A program made the translations under genes and the position numbers. 7,038 nucleotides of DNA from Clostridiales bacterium (GTDB taxonomy: Bacteria > Bacillota > Clostridia > Oscillospirales > Oscillospiraceae). This document shows positions 1 through 5,591 of the stretch, in pieces. Location of the stretch: the NCBI GenBank assembly GCA_018374635.1, contig JAHAEW010000116.1, positions 1 to 7,038 of the forward strand, written 5' to 3'. The notes below the pieces were generated by a model. That model made no database searches, was not told the DNA's origin, and worked only from the letters and a program-made list of their open reading frames with translations. Numbering within the stretch: position 1 is the stretch's first letter; each line of letters opens with the position of its first letter.

Positions 1-96
1 AGAGCCGTATACATCGAGAGGTGTAAGTACGGTTCGGGGGCGAGCTATGGAAAACCCGCCGCCGCGAGGCGGTAAGGCGTCTATAGTTTAGCCCAC
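1..96 (+). mobile_element. Group II intron, 3' end (domains V and VI)
   Basis: Only the ribozyme tail is in the window; the rest of the intron, including any reverse transcriptase/maturase ORF, lies upstream. Domain V spans 2-35: arms GAGCCGTA (2-9) and TACGGTTC (28-35), a second helix 10-15 with 20-25, a GAGA tetraloop (16-19), a two-base AG bulge (26-27), and the AGC catalytic triad at 3-5. Domain VI spans 38-94: GGGC (38-41) pairs with GCCC (91-94) and AGCTAT (43-48) with ATAGTT (83-88), capped by a GC-rich hairpin. An unpaired A at 90 sits seven bases from a terminal AC (95-96), as expected for the branch-point adenosine and the AY 3' end of group II introns. The 3' splice site is therefore placed after 96, exactly where VirB4 coding sequence begins. 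The subclass cannot be settled from this fragment. Confidence 0.9.
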
Positions 97-465
97 TTGC
101 TGTTTCAGCATGAGTACAGCGCCAACTTCCTCTTCACCCTCTGGAAGCGGGTACGGAAGTACGGGGCCTGCTGCACCGGCCTGACCCAGAATGTGGACGA
201 CCTGCTCCAGTCCCATACGGCCCGCACCATGCTGGCCAACAGCGAATTCCTGGTCATGCTCAACCAGGCGAGCACAGACCGGGCCGAGCTGGCCCGCCTG
301 CTCAATATCTCGGACAACCAGCTTTCCTACATCACCAATGTGGACTTTGGCCGGGGGCTCATCAAGTGCGGCAGCGCCATCGTGCCCTTTATGGACCATT
401 TCCCCAAGAATAACCTCTACCGGCTCATGAGTACGAAGCCCTCCGAAGCAGATGCGGCGGTATAA
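97..465 (+). CDS. VirB4-type conjugative transfer ATPase, C-terminal exon (intron-split, 5' partial)
   Basis: This is the last 122 codons of a conjugation ATPase of the VirB4/TraE type that powers the mating-pair type IV secretion channel at the cytoplasmic membrane face. The fragment begins LLFQHEYSANFLFTLWKRVR and continues through TGLTQNVDDLL, ANSEFLVMLNQ and LNISDNQLSYITNV, segments I recognise from Tn916/Tn1549-type VirB4 proteins. In those proteins the FQHEYS stretch lies just after the Walker B (IDE) motif, so the Walker A and B parts must be in the exon upstream of the intron. There is no start codon to choose: TTG at 97 is an internal leucine codon after splicing, and the frame is closed upstream at 73-75 inside the intron. 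It ends at TAA 463-465. Without splicing the protein would be truncated near its active site, so conjugation would depend on intron excision. The family assignment is firm; the intron relation is inferred from the domain V/VI junction. Confidence 0.88.
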   Translation: MLFQHEYSANFLFTLWKRVRKYGACCTGLTQNVDDLLQSHTARTMLANSEFLVMLNQASTDRAELARLLNISDNQLSYITNVDFGRGLIKCGSAIVPFMDHFPKNNLYRLMSTKPSEADAAV

Positions 466-472
466 TGTAGAA

Positions 473-500
473 GGGGCGGGGCCCTCCTGGGCCCTGCCCC
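473..500 (+). terminator. GC-rich intergenic hairpin
   Basis: A 12-bp stem (473-484 with 489-500, one G-T pair) closes on a TCCT loop. It begins eight bases after the virB4 stop codon and ends nine bases before the next gene's Shine-Dalgarno. No T-run follows, so it is more likely an mRNA stabiliser, a processing site or a weak attenuator within the transfer operon than a true terminator. Confidence 0.5.
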
Positions 501-508
501 CTCTTCGC

Positions 509-517
509 GGGAGGTGA
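509..517 (+). promoter_or_regulatory. Perfect Shine-Dalgarno that sets an ATT start
   Basis: GGGAGGTGA is fully complementary to the 16S rRNA 3' end. Six bases separate it from ATT at 524-526. The TGA inside it (515-517) is an in-frame stop, so translation of the downstream gene cannot begin further upstream. This is what decides the start of the NlpC/P60 gene. Confidence 0.75.
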
Positions 518-523
518 TACTCC

Positions 524-2605
524 ATTCAAACGATAAAAGAAAAACCCACGGTACAGAAGCAGCTCAAGGAGAAGATACAGGCGTCGCCCAAGGAGCTGGC
601 CCGGCGCGGGCTGGAGGACGGCGTCGAGCGGCTGAGGGGGCAGCTCCGGGATACCGCCCAGGGCGGCCAGGCAGACCGCTATGGCGGCGACCAGATTGAG
701 GATGCCGCGGCCAGTGGAGTGCGCCAGGCGGAGCACCGTGTGGAACGGCTGCTTGGAAAGGGCAAAAAGAAGCTCTACGGGTCCTCCGTCGACGTTGCCC
801 CAAATGAGCCGCCTGCCCCGGCAGAGGACACCCCAGCGCACCTCTCTGCCGAACAGCGGCCACGAATCAAGACACGGGAGGCAGTCAGGCCCTCTTCGGC
901 CACTCCGGCGCAAGGACAGCCCGCACAGACGGCCTCCAAGCCTGCCGTCAAAACGAAGGGAACCTATCTCCAAGGGGAATCCGCCCCTCCCACTGAACCG
1001 CCCTCCCAAGCTGGGCAGGTGGCTGTGCGGGAACAGGGCCGGATCGCGGCCAGGGATCTGGTACAGCGGCGTGGTCGGCCAGAGGTCAAATCCGCGCCTC
1101 AGAGTGACGGCAGAGTGGCTTCGTCTCACAAAGCTGGTGGGAAAGCTGGGAGGAACAGCTGCGCTTCACCGCGCCCAGCCTCCGCATCAGGAGCGCCTGC
1201 GAGCCGGACGTCTCAAGGACATACCGTTCCAGGGAAGGGCCTGCCCGCGTCAAAGAGAGCTCTGCGCCTTCCGCGCGGCGCGGTAAAGACCGCGGAGCAC
1301 ACCTCCAGGCGGACCATCAAGACGGCGGGTCAGGCGGCTAAAACGGCGGAGCGGACGGCAAGAGCCGCCCCCGGAACCATGCGGGCCGCCGCAGACCTCA
1401 CCCGGCACACCGCCCAGGCGGTCCGCGCCACGGCCCAGACAGCGGCTGTAACTGCCAAAGCAGCAGCCAGATCCGCCGTGGCAGCGGCCAAGGCCGTCAT
1501 TGCCGCCGCTCAGGCGTTGCTCTCCGCCCTCGCGGCGGGCGGCGGGGTCGTTCTTGCGCTCGTAGTCGTGGTGTGCCTGGTCGGAATCCTGATCGTCTCA
1601 CCCTTCGGCATCTTTTTCGCGGACGGCGGGAACGCCCCGGACGCCGTCTCCCCATCGGCGGCCGTGGCCCAGCTCAACCGTGAACTGGTGGACCGGCTGG
1701 AGGAGCTGCAGGCTGGCGGGACGTATGACAGCGTGGAGGTGCATGGCCAGCCTCCTGGCTGGCCGGAGGTGCTGGCCGTGTTCGCCGCCCGGACAGCCGG
1801 AGCGGAGGACGGCGTGGACGTGGCGGTACTGGACCCGGAGCGGGTGGAACGGCTGCGGACGGTGTTCTGGGATATGACGAAGCTCACTACCCAGGTGGAG
1901 ACCATAGAACACACAGGAACTGGAGAGGACAGCGGATGGACGGAGTCCATCCTGCACATCACCATCACCCCAAGGACGCCGGACGATATGCGGGTGTTCT
2001 ATCAATTCACCGATGACCAAAATGAGGCGCTGGACGAGCTTCTGGAAAACCGGGATCTCCTGGCCGCACTGGCGGGCGACTTGACGATCTCCGACCCGGA
2101 CGCCAAGGCCCTGCTGGCCGCGCTCCCGGAGGATCTGTCTCCAGAGCGGCGGGCTGTGGTGGAAACCGCCTGTTCCCTGGTGGGCAAGGTGAACTACTTC
2201 TGGGGCGGCAAGTCCCTGGTTTTAGGCTGGGACGAGCGATGGGGCACCATTCAGAAGGTCACTGCGGCAGGCAGCTCCACTACCGGGACCTACCGGCCCT
2301 ACGGGATGGATTGCAGTGGATTCGTCGATTGGGTATTCTACAATGTGACAGGCGGCGAGTACATCATAGGCCACGGGGGTGGAGCCACCATGCAGCACAA
2401 TTACTGTGCGGAAATCTCCTGGGATGAGGCCCTCCCTGGGGATCTGGTCTTCTACCCAGGCGACGAGCACGTGGGTATTGTGGGCGGCAGGGATGAGAAC
2501 GGAGAGCTGCTCATTGTCCACTGCGCGTTCAGCCAGGACAATGTGGTTATTACTGGTGCCTCCAGTTTTACCGAAATAGCAAGGCCGACCTACTACGGGG
2601 AGTAA
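524..2605 (+). CDS. CD1108-like NlpC/P60 membrane-anchored cell-wall hydrolase of ICE transfer region
   Basis: About 693 residues. The likely role is local peptidoglycan cutting so that the conjugation channel can cross the wall; NlpC/P60 enzymes are cysteine peptidases that cleave the peptide stem. Residues 1-340 are basic, rich in Pro/Ala/Thr and presumably cytoplasmic. The stretch just before the membrane repeats units such as KTAERTAR, RATAQTAAV and AKAAARSAV, likely a long amphipathic helix. One membrane segment lies near 341-362 (VVLALVVVVCLVGILIV), followed by an extracellular region. The NlpC/P60 domain fills roughly 545-690 with Cys597 in YGMDCSGFVDW, His649 in DEHVGIVGG and His666 in LIVHCAF, the expected Cys-His-His set. 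There is no in-frame ATG in the N-terminal third. The first ones such as GTG 719 would remove a conserved-looking start (KEKPTVQKQLKEKIQASPKE) that is open back to 518. ATT 524, six bases after a perfect Shine-Dalgarno, is the best start. It sits directly behind virB4, as in Tn1549-like elements. Confidence 0.88.
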   Translation: MQTIKEKPTVQKQLKEKIQASPKELARRGLEDGVERLRGQLRDTAQGGQADRYGGDQIEDAAASGVRQAEHRVERLLGKGKKKLYGSSVDVAPNEPPAPAEDTPAHLSAEQRPRIKTREAVRPSSATPAQGQPAQTASKPAVKTKGTYLQGESAPPTEPPSQAGQVAVREQGRIAARDLVQRRGRPEVKSAPQSDGRVASSHKAGGKAGRNSCASPRPASASGAPASRTSQGHTVPGKGLPASKRALRLPRGAVKTAEHTSRRTIKTAGQAAKTAERTARAAPGTMRAAADLTRHTAQAVRATAQTAAVTAKAAARSAVAAAKAVIAAAQALLSALAAGGGVVLALVVVVCLVGILIVSPFGIFFADGGNAPDAVSPSAAVAQLNRELVDRLEELQAGGTYDSVEVHGQPPGWPEVLAVFAARTAGAEDGVDVAVLDPERVERLRTVFWDMTKLTTQVETIEHTGTGEDSGWTESILHITITPRTPDDMRVFYQFTDDQNEALDELLENRDLLAALAGDLTISDPDAKALLAALPEDLSPERRAVVETACSLVGKVNYFWGGKSLVLGWDERWGTIQKVTAAGSSTTGTYRPYGMDCSGFVDWVFYNVTGGEYIIGHGGGATMQHNYCAEISWDEALPGDLVFYPGDEHVGIVGGRDENGELLIVHCAFSQDNVVITGASSFTEIARPTYYGE

Positions 2606-2609
2606 CATC

Positions 2610-2645
2610 AGGGCCTCGCACCATTGAAGTGGTACGGGGCCCTTT
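2610..2645 (+). terminator. Terminator-like hairpin after NlpC/P60 gene
   Basis: A 14-position stem (2610-2623 with 2630-2643; one T-G wobble and one C-A mismatch) with loop TTGAAG begins four bases after the stop codon. Only a short T-run (2643-2645) follows. It marks the end of the GC-rich transfer block, immediately before the composition change. Confidence 0.65.
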
Positions 2646-2651
2646 CCTATG

Positions 2652-2719
2652 AGTAAATTTACTTTGTTAATGGACTTTTTGAATATGTCATATTTCACAC
2701 AATATATTGAAATATTGTG
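2652..2719 (+). promoter_or_regulatory. Palindrome cluster, probable operator region of the cargo operon
   Basis: Three palindromes lie in 68 bases of AT-rich DNA. They are AGTAAATTTACT (2652-2663), AATATG-T-CATATT (2682-2694) and CACAATAT-6 nt-ATATTGTG (2698-2719). Their centres are about 30 and 20 bases apart, close to whole helical turns. The third encloses the -35 box of the promoter below, the usual placement of a repressor operator. The regulator is not encoded in the window. Confidence 0.55.
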
Positions 2720-2735
2720 CAAATCGTAGTACAAT
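2707..2735 (+). promoter_or_regulatory. Sigma-70-type promoter of the cargo operon
   Basis: TTGAAA (2707-2712) and TACAAT (2730-2735) are separated by 17 bases and each differs from consensus at one or two positions. Transcription would start near 2742, giving a leader of about 65 bases that contains the left arm of the long inverted repeat. No equally good promoter was seen before the ABC genes, so this one may serve all five genes. Confidence 0.7.
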
Positions 2736-2760
2736 AAACATAAATAAAAATGAATATGGA

Positions 2761-2788
2761 AATTTTTACTTTATTTTGTCGCCTACCC
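2761..2788 (+). repeat. Left arm of 28-bp inverted repeat
   Basis: The reverse complement of this arm matches 3277-3304 at 27 of 28 positions; the only difference lies at 2779 (T here, giving A against G in the other arm). The match stops abruptly on both sides. The arm lies in the 5' leader, between the transcription start and the Shine-Dalgarno of the secreted-protein gene. Confidence 0.95.
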
Positions 2789-2806
2789 ACACTAAGGAGG
2801 TACATT

Positions 2807-3211
2807 ATGGAACACAAGAAAGTTGTTCGTTTCCTTGGCGTGTCTCTTCTTTTGGCAATGATGATGTGCACCGCAGCGTTTGCTACCTCCGGTCTCAGTG
2901 CCTTCTGTCTTCTCCCACCCAACAACACAAACCGGTTTGGCGCGGGGGTCGGCACTAAGGAAGCTCCTGGTTCTTCCGCCTATCTCTATGATGCGATGGT
3001 GGGCGGCGGTTACGAGGTAGATGCTCGCCAGTGGGATGACGAAATTGAACTCGCTGGCCCGTGGACGAGAGATGTCAGCACCACTAACAATGAGTGTTAC
3101 CTCGTCGGTAAGCCTAAAATGTACGAGGGTCACACCATCAAAATTGAGTTCTCCAGTGATCTTCTTACTTTTGTGGATGTCGTGGTCGATGGTAGGTGGG
3201 ATACCAACTGA
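2807..3211 (+). CDS. Small secreted protein of unknown function (DUF2712-like?)
   Basis: 134 residues. ATG 2807 is chosen because AAGGAGGT (2794-2801) sits five bases upstream and the protein then opens with a textbook Sec signal: MEHKKVVRF, a hydrophobic core to residue 20, and AFA before the likely signal peptidase I cut after Ala26. The Cys at 21 follows Met-Met-Met and does not make a lipobox. The mature part (about 108 residues) is polar, with aromatic and Gly patches (FGAGVGT, VGGGYEVD, GPWTRDV) and ends GRWDTN. It has two cysteines (34 and 97) that could form one disulfide. The pattern vaguely recalls small secreted DUF2712 proteins that accompany ABC transporters, but this is memory, not a search. 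GC by eye is about 50-55 percent, clearly higher than the ABC genes next door. The gene is bracketed by the 28-bp inverted repeat. Role unknown: a bacteriocin-like or signalling protein, or an extracytoplasmic partner of the transporter. Confidence 0.8.
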   Translation: MEHKKVVRFLGVSLLLAMMMCTAAFATSGLSAFCLLPPNNTNRFGAGVGTKEAPGSSAYLYDAMVGGGYEVDARQWDDEIELAGPWTRDVSTTNNECYLVGKPKMYEGHTIKIEFSSDLLTFVDVVVDGRWDTN

Positions 3212-3330
3212 GGTATCTACTCAAAACTCACCCGGGTTATCCCAAATACAGAGATAAGTAGTAAGTAGAAACGATCGGGTAGGCGGCAAAATAAAGTAAA
3301 AATTAGGCAAATTGAAAGAGGGATCATCCG
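3212..3330 (+). other. Intergenic spacer with right repeat arm and permease RBS
   Basis: These 119 bases contain weak local pairings: TCTACT 3216-3221 with AGTAGA 3264-3269, and TTATC 3237-3241 with GATAA 3253-3257, which nest. A competing pair is ACCCG 3230-3234 with CGGGT 3276-3280. They hold the right inverted-repeat arm and AGAGGG (3317-3322), eight bases before the first permease ATG. No T-tailed terminator is present, so read-through into the ABC genes is expected. Confidence 0.55.
3277..3304 (+). repeat. Right arm of 28-bp inverted repeat
   Basis: This is the inverted partner of 2761-2788 (27 of 28 matches). It lies between the secreted-protein stop and the permease Shine-Dalgarno. 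Outside the arms the flanks (GGA on the left, AGG on the right) show no direct target duplication. Confidence 0.95.
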
Positions 3331-4101
3331 ATGTTTGGCAGGCTATTCAAAAGGAATCTGGCTATGCTCTTGGTAACGACAATTGCAGGAATCGTATTGT
3401 CGTTTGCGGCAGTCATCTCGATTTCATTAACTACTTCTATATATTATCCAATAGAGATGTGGTTGCACGCTCAGGATCTATTTACACTATTGTATCCATT
3501 GCTATGTACGATTCCGTTTTGTTGGGAGATTTGTTCAGAACGAAAAAATGGTTTCTTAAAATATGTGCCCAACCGTGCCCCACTTGGCCGATATCTGTTG
3601 TATCGGTATTTGGGAGCATTGATTGCAATTTCTGCTATGATTTTTTTGTCCTCTTTCCTAAGTGCGGTTTTTGCAGAAAAAATCATTTCTCCGGCATATC
3701 CAACCCTGTATGGATCAATAATTGGCTCAAAACTTTGGGGAGATATTTTAGTACAAGCGCCACTGGTCTATGCGTTTTTCTTGTCTTTGTGGAGAATGGT
3801 TCTTGCAGGTCTATATTTTAGCTTCGGGTTTCTCTTAGCTTTATGGAGCAAAAATTCTTTCCTCGCATTAACAGGACCATTTATTTATTCACTTTTAGAA
3901 AACTATATTATGTCTATTCTGGGAATGCCGTCTTATAGTATAGCTACGTCGTTTTTTATTGCGAGAATGGCCCCAGGTGCAACAAAACCCTCAGATCTGT
4001 TGGTTGGACCGGCCGTGTTGGCAATAATATGTATAATAACACTGGTGTACAATGTTCTTAAATCGAATAAAGGAAACAAAAAATGTTTAGATATTGTTTG
4101 A
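3331..4101 (+). CDS. ABC-2-type transporter membrane subunit 1
   Basis: 256 residues with six predicted membrane helices near 11-33, 49-67, 93-115, 147-171, 176-197 and 223-243, the layout and length of ABC-2 permeases such as those of lantibiotic-immunity (LanE/LanG) and bacitracin-type exporters. Between helices 2 and 3 is a charged loop (CSERKNGFLKYVPNRAPLGR, residues 68-87), where this family has its cytoplasmic coupling helix (E-x-x-x-G followed by R). The ATG follows AGAGGG by eight bases. The gene is AT-rich, unlike the flanking ICE genes. It overlaps the next gene by 19 bases, indicating co-translation. The substrate cannot be read from the sequence. Confidence 0.82.
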   Translation: MFGRLFKRNLAMLLVTTIAGIVLSFAAVISISLTTSIYYPIEMWLHAQDLFTLLYPLLCTIPFCWEICSERKNGFLKYVPNRAPLGRYLLYRYLGALIAISAMIFLSSFLSAVFAEKIISPAYPTLYGSIIGSKLWGDILVQAPLVYAFFLSLWRMVLAGLYFSFGFLLALWSKNSFLALTGPFIYSLLENYIMSILGMPSYSIATSFFIARMAPGATKPSDLLVGPAVLAIICIITLVYNVLKSNKGNKKCLDIV

Positions 4102-4844
4102 GTGATACAAGCAGGAACCTATCGGTATGGTGGCTCCTCTTCGCTGGGATGATTTATATAGTCAGCAATTGGCCCAATCTAGTTGCGGCTAAGCTGTATA
4201 ACCTCAATATAGCAGAGTTCTTTCTTGTGAGCTTTTCTAACCAATACTATTTCTTGCTGATTCTATTTCCCCTGCTTTTTATTTTCTTACTACGGCTTGA
4301 CTGGGCTCCTTCAATATCAATATTATCAAGAGAACAAAAATTTTCTTCTTACCTCAAAGCTAGAATTTTGACATTGTCGCTTTCTCTTGTAATGATATTG
4401 TTCTTTCACATCCTCCTTACATTCTTGATGGGTGTTGGGCTAATGGGAACTACTGGAACATACCTTACCGGCTATGCGTATTTTGACGAGATACTTCAAT
4501 TATTTAGTAGTAGGTTCAGTTCACCTTATGTTGCTGTCTGCTTGGTTTTATTAAATTATCTGTTGGGCCTTGTCTGTGTTTCGTCCATAGTTGGAGTAAT
4601 CCTAATCTACTTTCCTAGAAAGATTAGAGTAGCATCTCTTGTAGTTTTGTACCTTATCATTTTCTTTGGAGTGCAACGTTCTGCCATGTGGAACCTTGAG
4701 CCCTTTTTTATTAGTAATTATGTGTTATTGTCTAATGCGATTACAACAGATCTCTTCCCAGGATCAATAGTAGTCATGCTTGTCATAACCATACTTGTCC
4801 TTTCCTTTGTGTGCAAAAGGTGGTGGAAAGCAAAATCATGGTAA
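4083..4844 (+). CDS. ABC-2-type transporter membrane subunit 2
   Basis: 253 residues, six predicted membrane helices near 15-30, 55-71, 96-118, 148-176, 182-200 and 226-245. The loop between helices 2 and 3 carries SREQKFSSYLKAR (82-94), equivalent in place to the coupling loop of subunit 1, so the two are probably diverged paralogues although little identity is visible. The start ATG 4083 lies inside the end of subunit 1 and is preceded by AGGAAA at 4071. The stop overlaps the next gene's ATG. No periplasmic domain or other fused module is seen. It most likely forms the channel together with the neighbouring subunits. Confidence 0.8.
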   Translation: MFRYCLSDTSRNLSVWWLLFAGMIYIVSNWPNLVAAKLYNLNIAEFFLVSFSNQYYFLLILFPLLFIFLLRLDWAPSISILSREQKFSSYLKARILTLSLSLVMILFFHILLTFLMGVGLMGTTGTYLTGYAYFDEILQLFSSRFSSPYVAVCLVLLNYLLGLVCVSSIVGVILIYFPRKIRVASLVVLYLIIFFGVQRSAMWNLEPFFISNYVLLSNAITTDLFPGSIVVMLVITILVLSFVCKRWWKAKSW

Positions 4845-5584
4845 ATAAATACGCTGTCGTGAAGTGGAGCTTTTTTTCATCTGTCACACAAAAACAGGCG
4901 ATTGCATGTTTTTGTGTTTTTTCGATAGCGTGTATTTTCTCGTCGATAACGATGCCGTCTATATCATACTTAGAGGTGCTCCTTTCCCTATTTGATGGTT
5001 ATAGGTTAGATGGGCTCAATATTCCAGAGTTTTTAAGATATGTAATATTGAGATTGGCTCCAATATATCTTATTTCCTTTTCATTCTCAGCATCTATCGA
5101 ACGTGATTCATATTTTAGAGTGCGCCTATATAAGTGTTCAGAATGGAAAAAGACCATAGAGTATGCAGCTCTGCTTGTAGAAGCTCTGTTTGTAGTTTTG
5201 CAAATAGTAACCTCTTTGGCATATTTTTTTTCCTCTCCTCTGCAAGGACAAGGCATGACCATCTATGGAGATAATCTTATTGTTTGCGTTCTTCCTTTAA
5301 TTACATTTTTAGAAATTTACATGAGTATATTACTATTTTTCAATGTGTATTTTCTTTCTAAAAATTCCGTTTTTTCATTCCTACTGCTCTTTTTCCTTTA
5401 TCTTATCTCTGCAATATGGAATATTCCGTTTTATCCGTTTGGTTTATCAGCGTGGGTGAGGATACAATATCTTACTCCTGATCTGGCAGCTTCATTTATC
5501 AGTGCAGCCTTGGTGCTTTTTGTAGCTATTCTCATTCTGCATCAATTACTAAACGTGAGTGTGAAAAAATTTCTGCTGAGGTGA
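4838..5584 (+). CDS. ABC-2-type transporter membrane subunit 3
   Basis: 248 residues with six predicted helices near 20-38, 66-86, 108-131, 147-172, 177-194 and 216-235. The loop after helix 2 reads SIERDSYFRVRLYKCSEWKK (86-105), again an acidic/basic coupling-type loop. ATG 4838 overlaps the previous stop (ATGGTAA) and is preferred over the in-frame GTG at 4811, which would add nine residues but lacks a clear ribosome site of its own; AAGGTGG at 4817-4823 lies somewhat far upstream of the ATG. The stop TGA is built into the Shine-Dalgarno of the ATPase gene. Three separate membrane subunits with one ATPase is more than the usual one or two. Confidence 0.78.
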   Translation: MVNKYAVVKWSFFSSVTQKQAIACFCVFSIACIFSSITMPSISYLEVLLSLFDGYRLDGLNIPEFLRYVILRLAPIYLISFSFSASIERDSYFRVRLYKCSEWKKTIEYAALLVEALFVVLQIVTSLAYFFSSPLQGQGMTIYGDNLIVCVLPLITFLEIYMSILLFFNVYFLSKNSVFSFLLLFFLYLISAIWNIPFYPFGLSAWVRIQYLTPDLAASFISAALVLFVAILILHQLLNVSVKKFLLR

Positions 5585-5591
5585 ATTTGTT

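Noticed and set aside
425..1129. Long reverse-strand open frames across the GC-rich block (also 1510-2020 and 2222-2734)
   Set aside because: They mirror the NlpC/P60 gene, have no ribosome site, and encode Arg/Ser/Pro-rich sequence with no recognisable domain; they are frame shadows of GC-rich coding DNA.
2750..2806. Upstream ATG at 2750 as start of the secreted protein
   Set aside because: It would put 19 residues before the signal peptide and translate through the repeat arm. ATG 2807 has a near-perfect SD and a clean signal sequence.
2807..2890. Lipoprotein signal at Cys21 of the secreted protein
   Set aside because: The residues before Cys21 are Met-Met-Met, not a lipobox, and AFA at 24-26 is a good signal peptidase I site.
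2755..3312. Target-site duplication around the inverted repeat
   Set aside because: Flanks GGA on the left and AGG on the right share only one base in direct orientation, so classical transposition is not supported directly.
3312..3821. Open frame of 169 codons overlapping the first permease
   Set aside because: It is out of frame with the permease, which has a proper SD, ATG and clear membrane helices; the alternative has no SD and mixed composition.
4811..4837. GTG 4811 as start of the third permease
   Set aside because: No ribosome site is visible in front of it, and ATG 4838 overlaps the previous stop in the usual coupled fashion.
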